Source: Brochothrix campestris FSL F6-1037 (GTDB taxonomy: Bacteria; Bacillota; Bacilli; Lactobacillales; Listeriaceae). From it: a stretch of 64,000 nt of DNA. Within the stretch, counting starts at the first letter, position 1. Each line of letters begins with the position of its first letter. The position numbers and the translations under genes were made by a program. The DNA is taken from positions 1 to 64,000 of the forward strand of contig NZ_AODH01000009.1 in assembly GCF_000525915.1 (NCBI RefSeq). Direction: 5' to 3'. The notes under the pieces are model-generated. The model made no database searches. It was not told the origin of the DNA and worked only from the letters and a program-made list of their open reading frames with translations. Shown piece after piece: positions 29,331 through 40,114 of this stretch.

Positions 29331-29372
29331 AGCTGCACCTAACAGCCACGATAATCGACCTTAGGTACAGCT
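29331..29372 (-). other. Inverted repeat in the relA leader
   Basis: AGCTGCACCTAA (29331) pairs with TTAGGTACAGCT (to 29372) with one mismatch per arm. No T tract follows, so it is not a plain terminator. It lies 30 bp upstream of the relA start, downstream of a TATAAT at about 29390. Confidence 0.5.
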
Positions 29373-29500
29373 TAATCTTATTACCAATTATAGCAGATTG
29401 ATCGTACGATAAAAAGAAAATTATATTTTTGGAAGGTCGGTCTCTTTTTTTCGAAAAACCGACCATTTAAATGCCATCAATCGCCTCTGTGTAACTTCCT

Positions 29501-29549
29501 AAAAAAAACAGTTCGCAGCATCGATTGCTTGTCGAGTGCTCCGAACTGG
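29501..29549 (-). terminator. Terminator of recJ-apt
   Basis: CAGTTCGGAGCA pairs imperfectly with TGCTGCGAACTG and is followed by eight T on the minus strand, 10 bp after the apt stop. Confidence 0.8.
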
Positions 29550-29558
29550 TTGTTTCGT

Positions 29559-30080
29559 TTAGTATTCTAATAACACTTTCGTGTCGATGTCGCCTAATTT
29601 GGCACGGCCGTTCAACTCAACTAACTCAAGTAAGAAGGCTGCGCCCACTACTTCGCCACCGAGGGCATGCACAAGTTTGATGGTAGCTTCAATAGTTCCA
29701 CCAGTTGCTAATAAGTCATCGACGATTAAAACACGTTGCCCTGGTTTAATGGCATCTTTATGAATTGTCAATGAATCTTGACCGTATTCAAGGTCGTAAG
29801 TCACTTCAATTACTTCACGTGGTAACTTACCGGGTTTACGCACTGGTGCAAAGCCAACACCCATGGCATACGCCATCGGACAGCCGATAATAAAACCACG
29901 CGCCTCTGGTCCAACAATGACATCAACTTGTTTATCTTTCGCATAATCAACTAACTGATCAGTTGCAAATTTGTACGCTTCACCGTTACCCATTAATGGT
30001 GTGATGTCCCGAAAAATGATACCTGGTTTTGGGTAGTTCTCAATCGATGCAATGTAATCTTTCAAATCTTCTGTTTTCAT
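29559..30080 (-). CDS. apt: Adenine phosphoribosyltransferase
   Basis: A PRTase of about 173 residues that makes AMP from adenine and PRPP. It has the N-terminal [18 protein letters not shown], the [12 protein letters not shown] loop near 60 and the PRPP motif [16 protein letters not shown] near 120. The second ATG (30080) is chosen for its spacing from GGGGAT. It follows recJ closely, as in Bacillus and Listeria. Confidence 0.95.
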   Translation of the reverse strand: MKTEDLKDYIASIENYPKPGIIFRDITPLMGNGEAYKFATDQLVDYAKDKQVDVIVGPEARGFIIGCPMAYAMGVGFAPVRKPGKLPREVIEVTYDLEYGQDSLTIHKDAIKPGQRVLIVDDLLATGGTIEATIKLVHALGGEVVGAAFLLELVELNGRAKLGDIDTKVLLEY

Positions 30081-30098
30081 AATCATTATCCCCTTTAA

Positions 30099-32408
30099 TT
30101 AACTTTCACTCCAAAACACATTGTAAAGAGCGGTGTAGTTTGAATAAATAAAACGTTGTTGTAGCGCTTCAATTGCTTCGCGTTTTTTGTATGACGCTGA
30201 TTCTGCTAATTGATGTTTCGGTGCTTGTTCGTTTATCGTCAAACAATCCTTTTCTATTTTAACAAATTCCAGCTCAAAAAACACCGTTGTCATGAAAAAG
30301 AGCTTATTTTTCGAGATGTTTAATTTTTGACAAATCGCTTGATGTTGACGCTTCACATCAACCGGTTGGAATTGCGCAATAAATTTAAAAAAGTCACCGA
30401 ATTCCTCACGACTTGGCAGTACCACCAACCCTTGTGGATTAGGGTTTTCAAGTCGGGCATAAATATTTTGTGGTTGTGTCACAGCCAGTAAGGCCTCGAG
30501 TTGTTCGGCATCGGTGGGTAGATCGACAATCACAAGACTGTTGATGCGCTCACTCGGTAATTCATCCACCGCTAAATTAAGCACGTTGACTTTATCAGCC
30601 CATTCGCTCACAAAGGCGGGATGATTAAAAACAACAAAGGCATCTGGTTGATTAAAAGGCGTAACGGTTTTACAAAATTTGCTCCACTCGGCCTCACCAC
30701 GTAAATCAAACAATTGGTTATTGGTGACTGCAATATCTTTAATTTGCAGCTGCACCATTTGTTGATTACGCCATTCATTCAGTGACAGTTCGCCAACAAC
30801 ATCAATATCGTCACTCATGTTCAAAGTATTTTTGAGAGCACCAATATTAAAACCAATCGCTTCAATCGTCGCCTCATCATCTTTAAAAGTTGCCTTAAGA
30901 TGGGCGTTATCAGCACCAATTTGACGAATGCTCGCAAGTCGAACGTTGGTAAATTTCACTAGCGGTTTTGGGTTATCGGTTCCGAATGGTTCTAAGCGCT
31001 TGACCTCGTCAAGTAGCGCAAGACTTGCCTCGGGTATCGTTAAGTTTAAATCAATCATGAGCGGCAGTTTGGTACTCGTTTCTGCTAATAGTGGTGCTGC
31101 ATAAGTATTAACAGCTGTTCGCAAAGCAGCCACATTATCGATTGGCAATGTCAGACCGGCTGCACCAGCATGTCCGCCAAAGCGGGTTAATAGCGTCGTA
31201 CTATCGTTTAAGGCATCATAAAGATTCAAACCAGGAATGCTACGACCTGAGCCTTTGGCCCACTGTTTTTCTTCATTCAATGACAAGACAATCACCGGAC
31301 GTTGATAGGCTTCAACGAGACGAGAAGCCACAATTCCTAATACACCTTCATGCCAGTCTTTGCCAGCAACAATTAAGACTTTATCTGCTAAAAACGGTTG
31401 GACTTGTTCGTCTGCAGCCAACACCAGTTCATTTACAATTGCTTTTCGTTCATTGTTGATCGCAACGAGGTCGCTAGCCAATTGCTTCGCTTCATTCACA
31501 TCGCGTGTAATTAATAACGCCAATGCTTTCTCAGCAGACCCAAGGCGACCGGCCGCATTTAAATGGGGGGCAATCTTAAACCCAACCATATCGGATGTAA
31601 CCGTTGATGTATCTAAGTTTAGTTGCCGGTAAAGGGCCTGTAAACCCGGGCGTTCAGTTACTGCTAGTCGCTCTAGCCCTGCTTTAACAAGAAAACGGTT
31701 TTCATCGGTTAACGATACCATATCACCAATTGTTCCAAGCGCAAATAAATCGAGTAATTCAACTGGGATTTCACCAAGTAAGGCGTGTGCAACTTTAAAG
31801 GCAACACCAACACCAGCTAGCTCTTTGAATGGGTAATTAAAGGCTGGATGTTTCGGATGAACAATCGCATCAGCATCCGGTAATTGTGCTCCGACTTCAT
31901 GGTGATCTGTACAAATAACTTGCAAACCAATTTCACGTGCATAAGCCATTTCTTCGATGCCAGCAATACCGTTATCAACCGTAATTAAAAGGTCATAGCC
32001 ATCTTCTTTAATTTTTTTGAAAGCGGCTTTATTAGGACCATACCCTTCAACAAAGCGATTGGGAATAAAACAACTCGGTTCTGCCCCAATGATTTGCAAT
32101 GCTTCATATAAGACCGCAGTACTTGTTACACCATCCGCATCATAGTCGCCATAAATCATAATTTTTTTATCTTCAGCTAAAGCTTCTTCGATGATTTCAA
32201 GCGTTTTCTCCATATCCGACAGTAAAAAAGGATCATGCACAACTGTTTCGGTCGGCTGTAAAAACTGTTCGATAGCTGCTTCTGAACGCAGATTCCGTTC
32301 CCATAACAGCGCTGTGATTGGCGTTGATAATTGTGTTGCCTTTGCCAATGCTAATACGTCGGCTTGATTGTTTGTTAGTTCTTGCCAGTCATAGTTAGAT
32401 GCAAGCAC
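30099..32408 (-). CDS. recJ: Single-stranded-DNA-specific exonuclease RecJ
   Basis: A protein of about 769 residues of the DHH/DHHA1 phosphoesterase group, which resects 5' ends in repair. The DHH core carries metal ligands in MIYGDYDADGVTSTAVL near 83 and LLITVDNGIAG and VICTDHHEVG near 140-170. DHHA1 follows with GSGRSIPGLNLYDAL and GGHAGAAGLTL, then an OB domain and a Firmicute-type C-terminal extension. GTG at 32408 is chosen because AAGGAG lies eight bases upstream. Confidence 0.94.
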   Translation of the reverse strand: MLASNYDWQELTNNQADVLALAKATQLSTPITALLWERNLRSEAAIEQFLQPTETVVHDPFLLSDMEKTLEIIEEALAEDKKIMIYGDYDADGVTSTAVLYEALQIIGAEPSCFIPNRFVEGYGPNKAAFKKIKEDGYDLLITVDNGIAGIEEMAYAREIGLQVICTDHHEVGAQLPDADAIVHPKHPAFNYPFKELAGVGVAFKVAHALLGEIPVELLDLFALGTIGDMVSLTDENRFLVKAGLERLAVTERPGLQALYRQLNLDTSTVTSDMVGFKIAPHLNAAGRLGSAEKALALLITRDVNEAKQLASDLVAINNERKAIVNELVLAADEQVQPFLADKVLIVAGKDWHEGVLGIVASRLVEAYQRPVIVLSLNEEKQWAKGSGRSIPGLNLYDALNDSTTLLTRFGGHAGAAGLTLPIDNVAALRTAVNTYAAPLLAETSTKLPLMIDLNLTIPEASLALLDEVKRLEPFGTDNPKPLVKFTNVRLASIRQIGADNAHLKATFKDDEATIEAIGFNIGALKNTLNMSDDIDVVGELSLNEWRNQQMVQLQIKDIAVTNNQLFDLRGEAEWSKFCKTVTPFNQPDAFVVFNHPAFVSEWADKVNVLNLAVDELPSERINSLVIVDLPTDAEQLEALLAVTQPQNIYARLENPNPQGLVVLPSREEFGDFFKFIAQFQPVDVKRQHQAICQKLNISKNKLFFMTTVFFELEFVKIEKDCLTINEQAPKHQLAESASYKKREAIEALQQRFIYSNYTALYNVFWSES

Positions 32409-32494
32409 GTCTCTCACTCCTTCTAAATAAAGTTCCACTTCATATCTTACCATAAATCGACCTTTTTAACTGGTGCCACTTGTTTTTTTTGTAT

Positions 32495-32527
32495 AAAAAA
32501 AAACTGGCAGACACTCGTCTGCCAGTT
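32495..32527 (-). terminator. Terminator of secDF-lapA
   Basis: AACTGGCAGACGAGTGTCTGCCAGTT-type stem (AACTGGCAGAC/GTCTGCCAGTT) followed by nine T on the minus strand. Confidence 0.88.
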
Positions 32528-32560
32528 CAACTTAACAAATATCACGGAGCGTCTCTACCA

Positions 32561-32870
32561 CTACTTTTTATCCGCTTGTTTAAGCTTGTTTATTTCTGTA
32601 CGTGTTGTTGCTTGTGCTAAGCGTTCTTTTTTTTTCCGCTTTTTCTGCCTGTTTACGCGTGTTTTTTTCTTTGATTGCGCGCATAAACGAAACACAGATA
32701 ACGAGGAGCGCACCGAGTAAGGCTGAGCCAATAATCACTAAAATCAATGGCCATTGCACCGTTGTAAAGATGAAGTTCACTTCGACTTTATCGACATTGA
32801 TAATCGCTAAAATGGCAATTATCAAAACCAATAAAATACTAATAAGTGTTAACCATTGTGCTTTTTTCAT
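32561..32870 (-). CDS. LapA-domain small membrane protein (3' frame broken)
   Basis: A small protein with two membrane segments (residues 5-25 and 39-63) and a basic cytoplasmic tail, the LapA/DUF1049 layout. The listed frame ends in a low-charge tail at 32580. With eight rather than nine A at the minus-strand run near 32628, the tail becomes EKKERLAQATTRTEINKLKQ and continues to a stop at 32561, which fits the charged tails of the family. It starts 22 bp after secDF with GGGATGGGG upstream. Listeria has the same neighbour. Confidence 0.8.
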
Positions 32871-32892
32871 TTATCCCCATCCCTTTCTCTCG

Positions 32893-35160
32893 TTAAACGA
32901 CAAGTTTATCCTTCTTCGTTTTGTATTTTTTCTCTTTAACCGTTTTAATTTCGCCGTGTTTATTTAATTCGCGAACTTTAAAACTATACCACATTTGCAT
33001 AACCATAAACATTGAGGTGAAAATGCTTGAAATCAACCCGATCATTAAGGCTAGTGAGAATTCCCAAATTGAGTGACTACCAAAGAGCATTAAGGCAATC
33101 ACGGTAATTAAAACCGTTGATACGGTTGTAATTGAACGGGTCAATGTTTGGCGTAACCCTTGGTTAACAGCGATTGCCAAATCTTCTTTGTTTTTGTAAA
33201 CCCGTAGTTTTTGACCGATTTCACGCACACGGTCAGCTGTTACAATTGTATCATTAATTGAATAACCAATAACCGTTAAGACCGCGGCAATGAAGGTTAA
33301 ATCAACCTTAATTTTGAAGAGACTAAAGACGACGAAAATCACAAAGCCATCGAATAATAACGATACAACAGCTGAAACAGCCATCTTCAATTCAAAACGG
33401 AAACCAATGTAGACAATAATTAACAATGAGGCAATGATTAATGCGAAGAAACCATTTTTTGCAAGTTCTTGTCCCACCGTCGGTGTCACTGTATTAATAC
33501 TTGCTTCATGGCCGTATTCAGCTTTGAAGTGATTGTTGAATTTTTTGATTTCAGCTTGACTAAAGGCACCTTTATAACTGACAACTGCGCTTTTTTGATC
33601 CTTACCGGTCAAAACAATATCGCTTGATGGCATCCCGATTGCATCGAGTTCTTTTGATACCTTAGCTGCTGTTAAAGTAGAATCAGCTGTCAATTCAGCA
33701 CGTGTACCACTTGAAAAATCGATACCTAAGTTCATCTTCAATGTTGCCAAACAAATAATACCGAGAATTGTAATCGCAGCAAAGATTGATAAGAACACTT
33801 TGCGGTGTTTCAAGAAATCGATATGGTCAAAGTTAGTCGCAAGCTTAAATGATTCGAAGCCTTCTGATAACTGATGGATACTTTTACGTTTAACCCCAAA
33901 CAAACCTGGACGTTGATCTAACGAACCACTGTTGACAAGTAAGCCCAGCATAATCCGTGAGCCATAAACAGCTGTCACGAAACTTACGAGAATACTGATG
34001 ATTAAAATAAGCGCGAAACCACGAATTGAGCTCGTACCGAATACAAATAAGACGGCAGCAACAATAATCGTTGTTAAGTTTGCATCTAAAATTGTACGGA
34101 ATGACTCTTTTGAACCTTCGATAAAGGCTTTTTTAATCGTGCGTCCGACACGAATTTCTTCTTTAATCCGCTCATACGTAATAATGTTGGCATCGACGGC
34201 CATACCAATACCGAGAATCAAACCGGCAATCCCTGGCAAAGTCATCGTTGCACCAACCAGACTAACAATTAATAATACAATGTATGTGTATACGGCTAGC
34301 GTTACTGAGGCAATCAGACCTGGTAAACGATAGAAAATCGCCATGAACACGAAGATAACGAGCAGGCCTATTAAGCCAGCAAACATTGTATCTTCGAGTG
34401 CTGATTGACCAAAGGCAGCCCCTACTGAGGTAGAATACACTTCAGTTAATTTCACTGGTAATGCCCCTGCATTAAGTAACTCAGCAAGGTTAGTTGCTTC
34501 TGCGACTGTGAAACTACCTGAAATTTCTACTTGATTCGTATTGAGTACTTGGCTGACATTTGGTGCTGATAAAAAGGCAGGATTTGCTTTAGCAGATTCA
34601 TCTAAGAATTTTTGTTTATCCTTATGATCAAGCCAAATAACAAGTTGATTATTTGGTGCTTGGTCTAAAATGTTTTTTGTTACCTTAGCAAATTTAGCAC
34701 TGTCTTTCAATTTCAAAGTAACGACTGGTTGATTTTGTTGATCGTATGATTGCTTCGCAGCACCTTGTACGAGATCGCTACCATCCATCATGAGCTTATC
34801 ATTGGCGTCACGGAATGATAATTGCGCGGTTGTTGATAACATATCACGCGCTTCATCTTGGTTTTTAATACCCGCTAATTGGACACGGATACGGTTACCC
34901 GATTCGATTGTAATGCTTGGTTCTGCCACACCTAACGCGTTAATACGTTTATCTAAGGCGACAACAGTTGATTTTAATGTTTCAGTTGTAATTTTATCGG
35001 ATTTTCCGTCTTGGGGTTTAACCTCATATAAGACTTCAAACCCACCTTGCAAATCGAGTCCTAAATTAATATTATTTAATACTGGTTTAATAGTGAACGA
35101 GATGACAGCAGCGAATACGGCTATCAAAATAAAAAAACTAACTAATTTACCCTTTTTCAT
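32893..35160 (-). CDS. secDF: Fused SecD-SecF protein translocase subunit
   Basis: A protein of about 755 residues with twelve expected membrane segments. The SecD half has NLGLDLQGGFEVLYEV near 37, LAGIKNQDEARDML near 118 and GLILGIGMAVDANIITYERI near 315. The SecF half has MNLGIDFSSGTRAEL near 480 and AAVLTVIGYSINDTIVTADR near 640. It uses the proton motive force to assist Sec export. ATG at 35160 is taken; GTG at 35172 lies too close to the GAAAGG. Upstream is an unusually long leader. Confidence 0.94.
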   Translation of the reverse strand: MKKGKLVSFFILIAVFAAVISFTIKPVLNNINLGLDLQGGFEVLYEVKPQDGKSDKITTETLKSTVVALDKRINALGVAEPSITIESGNRIRVQLAGIKNQDEARDMLSTTAQLSFRDANDKLMMDGSDLVQGAAKQSYDQQNQPVVTLKLKDSAKFAKVTKNILDQAPNNQLVIWLDHKDKQKFLDESAKANPAFLSAPNVSQVLNTNQVEISGSFTVAEATNLAELLNAGALPVKLTEVYSTSVGAAFGQSALEDTMFAGLIGLLVIFVFMAIFYRLPGLIASVTLAVYTYIVLLIVSLVGATMTLPGIAGLILGIGMAVDANIITYERIKEEIRVGRTIKKAFIEGSKESFRTILDANLTTIIVAAVLFVFGTSSIRGFALILIISILVSFVTAVYGSRIMLGLLVNSGSLDQRPGLFGVKRKSIHQLSEGFESFKLATNFDHIDFLKHRKVFLSIFAAITILGIICLATLKMNLGIDFSSGTRAELTADSTLTAAKVSKELDAIGMPSSDIVLTGKDQKSAVVSYKGAFSQAEIKKFNNHFKAEYGHEASINTVTPTVGQELAKNGFFALIIASLLIIVYIGFRFELKMAVSAVVSLLFDGFVIFVVFSLFKIKVDLTFIAAVLTVIGYSINDTIVTADRVREIGQKLRVYKNKEDLAIAVNQGLRQTLTRSITTVSTVLITVIALMLFGSHSIWEFSLALMIGLISSIFTSMFMVMQMWYSFKVRELNKHGEIKTVKEKKYKTKKDKLVV

Positions 35161-35410
35161 TGTGTTAAACACGACCTTTCTTCTGCCATTTTGTTTGAAG
35201 TAATTATTATTAGCTTTTTGAGCTACAAAAATAATCCTCTAGACTGTGAAAATAGTTATCATACGAACATACTAGTTATATGTACTACGTCTGCAGCTTT
35301 GCGAATGTTGCGTCTTAAAGTTATTAAACCCTACTTTAACAGTCCTTTAAGGTCACATCATTCTGCGTCAACACATTTCGTTAGCACTTCACAATTCTAG
35401 ATAATTATAC
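35161..35410 (-). promoter_or_regulatory. secDF promoter and long leader
   Basis: A TATAAT with extended TG (minus strand, 35407-35402) gives a leader of about 230 nt before secDF. It holds several local inverted repeats but no T-box, leader peptide or riboswitch that I can name. Such length suggests post-transcriptional control, which is inference. Confidence 0.5.
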
Positions 35411-35435
35411 CAGTTTTAGTACTTTTTTTCATTAA

Positions 35436-35475
35436 AATAAAAAAACCTTTTATGTCCGAAAACATAGCAGGTTTT
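35436..35475 (-). terminator. Terminator of the ruvAB-queA-tgt-yajC transcript
   Basis: AAAACCT..ATGT pairs with ACAT..AGGTTTT and a T-rich tract follows on the minus strand. It lies 12 bp after the yajC stop, so secDF has its own promoter. Confidence 0.75.
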
Positions 35476-35486
35476 GGTGTGTTTAT

Positions 35487-35777
35487 TTAGTTGTTATCGT
35501 CTGATTCAAACGTTTCAACTGGTGCTTCAGCGACTTCAAGTACTGTACGCACAGCTTGACGGTCAAATGTTAACAATGAACCGTGACAGTCCAAAGTAAT
35601 TTGTTTTTCGTCAATTGACTCAACAACGCCATGTAAGCCACCGATAGTTGCAATTGTGTCGCCTTTTTTAAGCGCACTTTGCATCGATTGAACTTTCTTT
35701 TGACGCTTTTGTTGCGGACGGATTAACATAAAATAGAAAAGCGCAATCATTACGACAATTAGTAACATAGAACTCAT
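35487..35777 (-). CDS. yajC: Preprotein translocase accessory subunit YajC
   Basis: A 96-residue protein with one N-terminal membrane segment (LLIVVMIALFYFMLIRPQQKRQK) and the conserved cytoplasmic GDTIATIGGLHGVVESI. It associates with SecDF. It follows tgt with a 73-bp gap. Confidence 0.93.
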   Translation of the reverse strand: MSSMLLIVVMIALFYFMLIRPQQKRQKKVQSMQSALKKGDTIATIGGLHGVVESIDEKQITLDCHGSLLTFDRQAVRTVLEVAEAPVETFESDDNN

Positions 35778-35850
35778 GTGTGATAAAACCCCTTTCGTTA
35801 TTCAATACTTTAAGTATATCAGAAAAAACTGTTAATAGACTACTAATAAC

Positions 35851-37005
<1,155 letters not shown>

Positions 37006-37015
37006 TCATTTGTTA

Positions 37016-38048
37016 TTATTTTTGTAAAAACATTGCATCACCAAAACTGAAGAAACGATACTTTTCTTCGACTGCATGGTTATAGGCATTAATAATATGT
37101 TCACGGCTTGAGAACGCAGACACAAGCATCACGAGCGTTGATTTAGGTAAATGGAAGTTGGTAATTAACGCATCACAGGCCTTAAATTCAAACCCTGGCG
37201 AGATGAAAATATCCGTCCAACCATCGTCTGCCTTAATCTCACCATCAAATTTTTGCGTAATCGATTCAAGTGTTCGCATACTTGTAGTACCGACAGCGAT
37301 GATTTTTTTTACCATTAGCTTTAACTTCGTTTAAGGTTGCAGCCACGTCTTCAGTCATACGATAAAATTCAGAATGCATCTTATGGTTGGTCGTATCCTC
37401 CACACTAATTGGACGGAAGGTACCGAGTCCAACATGCAAGGTAATAAAGACGACGTGTACCCCTTTAGCACGGATAGCATCCAATAATTCAGTTGTGAAA
37501 TGAAGGCCTGCTGTTGGTGCTGCAGCAGAACCATTTTCTTCTGCGTAAACTGTTTGGTAGCGTTCTTGATCCGCTAACTGCTCTTTAATGTATGGTGGTA
37601 ATGGCATTTCACCGAGGGCTTCTAGCACTTCATAAAAAATCCCCTCGTAGCTGAATTTCAGTTTACGGCCACCGTGTTCAAGTTCTTCAGTGCAGACCGC
37701 GGTTAGTTGGCCTTCACCAAATGACATTTTGGTACCGACGCGGACACGTTTGGCTGGCTTCACTAACGTTTCCCATTCATCGTCTAAGAGTTGTTTAAGG
37801 AGTAACACTTCAACATGACCACCTGATTCGGTTTTAATCCCATGTAAGCGTGCAGGTAGCACCCGCGTGTTATTTAATACGAGGGCATCCCCTGCTTCAA
37901 AGTAATCCAATACATCCGGAAAATGACCATCACGATAAGCACCGGTTGCCCGGTTCACCATTAATAAGCGACTTGCTGTCCGGTCAAGTAAGGGGGTTTG
38001 CGCAATTAGTTCTTCTGGTAATTCATAATTAAAATCTTCAACTTTCAC
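37016..38048 (-). CDS. queA: S-adenosylmethionine:tRNA ribosyltransferase-isomerase (frame broken)
   Basis: Two frames make one QueA of about 343 residues. The 5' part starts [19 protein letters not shown] and has [14 protein letters not shown] and [10 protein letters not shown]. The 3' part has [11 protein letters not shown] and [17 protein letters not shown]. They join at eight A on the minus strand (near 37309-37302); seven would give [15 protein letters not shown] at 38048 fits the usual family start. It makes epoxyqueuosine from preQ1-modified tRNA. Confidence 0.9.
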
Positions 38049-38068
38049 GTTTTTCACTCTTTCTCTCT

Positions 38069-39067
38069 TTAATTGTGTGGTTCTTTGCCTAAATGTTGAT
38101 AGGCTTTGGCTGTTGCAACACGACCTCGTGGCGTTCGTTGTAAAAAGCCATGTTGTAATAAATACGGTTCGTACATATCTTCAATCGTGAGTCGTTCTTC
38201 ACCAATACTCGCTGCTAAGGTATCCAAGCCGACGGGGCCTCCATTGAACATATCGATAATGGCACAAAGAATCTTTTCATCAACCTGATCAAGCCCCTTA
38301 TCATCCACAAGCAGTAACTCCAACGCATATTGCGCGATGGCCACACTGATAGTGCCATCACTGCGTACTTGGGCCACATCTCGCACACGTTTCACTAAGC
38401 GGTTGGCAATCCGTGGTGTGCCGCGCGAGCGACGTGCCATCTCATGGGCAGCGTTCCCCTGAATGGGGGTCTCTAAAATAATCGCTGTTCGCTCAACAAT
38501 CGCTTCTAACTCGCTAATTGTATAATATTCCAAGTGGTTAATGACACCAAAACGATCGCGCAATGGTGCGGTCATGTGACCGGCACGGGTCGTTGCCCCA
38601 ATCAAGGTAAACGGTGGCAGCTCCATCCGAATGGAGCGCGCTTCAGGACCTTGTCCAATCATAATATCTAAGACGAAATCTTCCATCGCTGGGTATAAGA
38701 TTTCTTCGATGACACGGCTCAAGCGGTGGATTTCATCAATAAAGAGCACATCCCCAGGCTCTAGCGCTGTTAAAATCGCAGCTAAATCCCCTGGTTTTTC
38801 AATCGCAGGTCCACTTGTCGTATGCAATTTCGCGCCCATTTCGTTGGCAATGACAACCGCTAAGGTCGTTTTCCCAAGCCCAGGTGGTCCATATAGTAAC
38901 ACATGATCCAACGCTTCATTACGGAGTCGGGCCGCTTCAATGAAAATTTGTAAATTTTGTTTCACTTTTTCTTGGCCGATATACTGGGCTAAGCGCTGTG
39001 GTCGTAAGCTTAACTCAATTGAACCATCAGCGCTGTTTTCTTCTGATGACACAAGACGCTCATCCAT
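38069..39067 (-). CDS. ruvB: Holliday junction branch migration ATPase RuvB
   Basis: A AAA+ protein of about 332 residues. Walker A is [12 protein letters not shown] near 60, Walker [11 protein letters not shown] near 112, sensor 1 [20 protein letters not shown] split around 160, and the C-terminal winged helix ends RTPRGRVAT. It drives branch migration with RuvA. ATG at 39067 has AAGGGGTG seven bases upstream, better than GTG at 39100. Confidence 0.96.
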   Translation of the reverse strand: MDERLVSSEENSADGSIELSLRPQRLAQYIGQEKVKQNLQIFIEAARLRNEALDHVLLYGPPGLGKTTLAVVIANEMGAKLHTTSGPAIEKPGDLAAILTALEPGDVLFIDEIHRLSRVIEEILYPAMEDFVLDIMIGQGPEARSIRMELPPFTLIGATTRAGHMTAPLRDRFGVINHLEYYTISELEAIVERTAIILETPIQGNAAHEMARRSRGTPRIANRLVKRVRDVAQVRSDGTISVAIAQYALELLLVDDKGLDQVDEKILCAIIDMFNGGPVGLDTLAASIGEERLTIEDMYEPYLLQHGFLQRTPRGRVATAKAYQHLGKEPHN

Positions 39068-39100
39068 TGGCGTCACCCCTTTCAAGTCAATCTCTGACAC

Positions 39101-39156
39101 TCGTTAATTCGTTAATTCGTTAATTCGTTAATTCGTTAATTCGTTAATTCGTTAAT
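39101..39156. repeat. 8-bp microsatellite between ruvA and ruvB
   Basis: Seven perfect copies of TCGTTAAT (minus strand ATTAACGA) fill 39101-39156. The first copy on the minus strand supplies the last ruvA codons and its TAA stop at 39144; the others fill the ruvA-ruvB gap. Changes in copy number would alter the distance between the genes, not the proteins. Confidence 0.95.
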
Positions 39157-39743
39157 AATTTTAAGCCCGCACGAATGTATTCATCCGTCGAACTTAAATC
39201 AACTTTTTCTAATTTAGTTTCGGCTTTTTTAATTTCACGTGCACTGTAACCTAGCGCTTCTAAGGCCAGCAAGGCTTCGGCTAAGGCACTGTGTGTTTCG
39301 ACAACAATCGTTGTTTGTTGCATCGATGGCACTAAATCATTGATTTTCCCTTTTAAATCTAAAATAATTTGGCGAGCGGTTTTTTTGCCAATCCCCGGGA
39401 ACTTCACTAAATAGCCCTCGTTTTCACCTTCAATTGCTGTAACAAGCAGATTCAAATCACCACGGGCAATGATCGCCATCGCGCCCTTTGGTCCAATCCC
39501 TGTAACACTGAGTAGTTTTTGAAATAGAAAGCGTTCTTCGCGACTCTCAAAACCAAACAAGGTAATAGCATCTTCGCGAACATGATGATGGATAAAGATT
39601 TTTTCCACCTGACCTTCGCGCGTTGTAAACGTAAAGGGATTCGGTACATGAACCAAATAGCCAATCCCTTGCACATCAACAGTAATGTATAACGGACATA
39701 TATAGGTAATCTGTCCTTTTAAATATTCAAACACATGAGCCAC
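39144..39743 (-). CDS. ruvA: Holliday junction DNA helicase subunit RuvA
   Basis: A 199-residue protein with an N-terminal OB fold (FEYLKGQITYICPLYITVDV), two helix-hairpin-helix motifs (LLSVTGIGPKGAMAII and KFPGIGKKTARQIILDLKGK) and a C-terminal domain that contacts RuvB. It binds the junction as a tetramer. It is the first gene of ruvAB-queA-tgt-yajC. A small inverted repeat ACGTCA-AAC-TGACGT lies in its 5' leader; I saw no convincing LexA box. Confidence 0.95.
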   Translation of the reverse strand: MAHVFEYLKGQITYICPLYITVDVQGIGYLVHVPNPFTFTTREGQVEKIFIHHHVREDAITLFGFESREERFLFQKLLSVTGIGPKGAMAIIARGDLNLLVTAIEGENEGYLVKFPGIGKKTARQIILDLKGKINDLVPSMQQTTIVVETHSALAEALLALEALGYSAREIKKAETKLEKVDLSSTDEYIRAGLKLLTN

Positions 39744-39869
39744 TCCTTTAGTCGAGGTGAAGTTTGGACGTCAAACTGACGTTACTTCATTTCTTTTCAT
39801 CTCTACTATAATAGCATATATACGGTCTTAAAATCATCTAAACGGTCAATGTCTCGCTGAATTGCACAG

Positions 39870-39897
39870 AAAAAAGCAACGGTTATGAAACCGTTGC
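39870..39897 (-). terminator. Terminator of the ABC exporter transcript
   Basis: GCAACGGTT and AACCGTTGC pair around a four-base loop and are followed by six T on the minus strand. It abuts the repeat element at 39898. Confidence 0.85.
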
Positions 39898-40110
39898 TTC
39901 AGATTGTAGACAAAGTCGAATTAAACTGCTTTTTCTGTGAAAAGTGGTCAAGCGACTTTGTCTACAAGATGATCAGGCTGAATAGAAACGCTGTTATATC
40001 CTCTCGTTCTAGTAGGCACGACGAGCGAGTGACGGTGCGCGTATTGATGGTACGTAATCCCAAGCGAGCAAGTCGTAACGATTTAGAACAGCGTTTATCT
40101 TCAGTCTCAA
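39898..40110 (-). repeat. Intergenic repeat element, copy 2 (full length)
   Basis: This 213-bp element is the second full copy of the one at 171-384. It starts TTCAGATTGTAGACAAAGTC and ends TTTATCTTCAGTCTCAA. It contains a perfect 15-bp inverted repeat (TTGTAGACAAAGTCG at about 39904 and its complement at about 39953-39967) and a perfect 10-bp pair AAACGCTGTT/AACAGCGTTT enclosing the inner 90 bp. It sits between the ABC ATPase stop codon and its terminator in the same orientation relative to transcription as copy 1. It has no ORF. Confidence 0.85.
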
Positions 40111-40114
40111 GCAG

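Noticed and set aside
32602-32967. 121-codon plus-strand ORF
   Set aside because: It is antisense to lapA and the end of secDF, which are both well supported.
34790-35203. 137-codon plus-strand ORF
   Set aside because: It is the shadow of the conserved SecD N-terminal half.
39101-39156. CRISPR or iteron origin
   Set aside because: It is a perfect 8-bp microsatellite without spacers and lies between ruvA and ruvB; no replication gene is near.
39744-39800. LexA/SOS box before ruvA
   Set aside because: The only inverted repeat, ACGTCA-AAC-TGACGT, does not fit the Gram-positive LexA consensus and lies in the leader.
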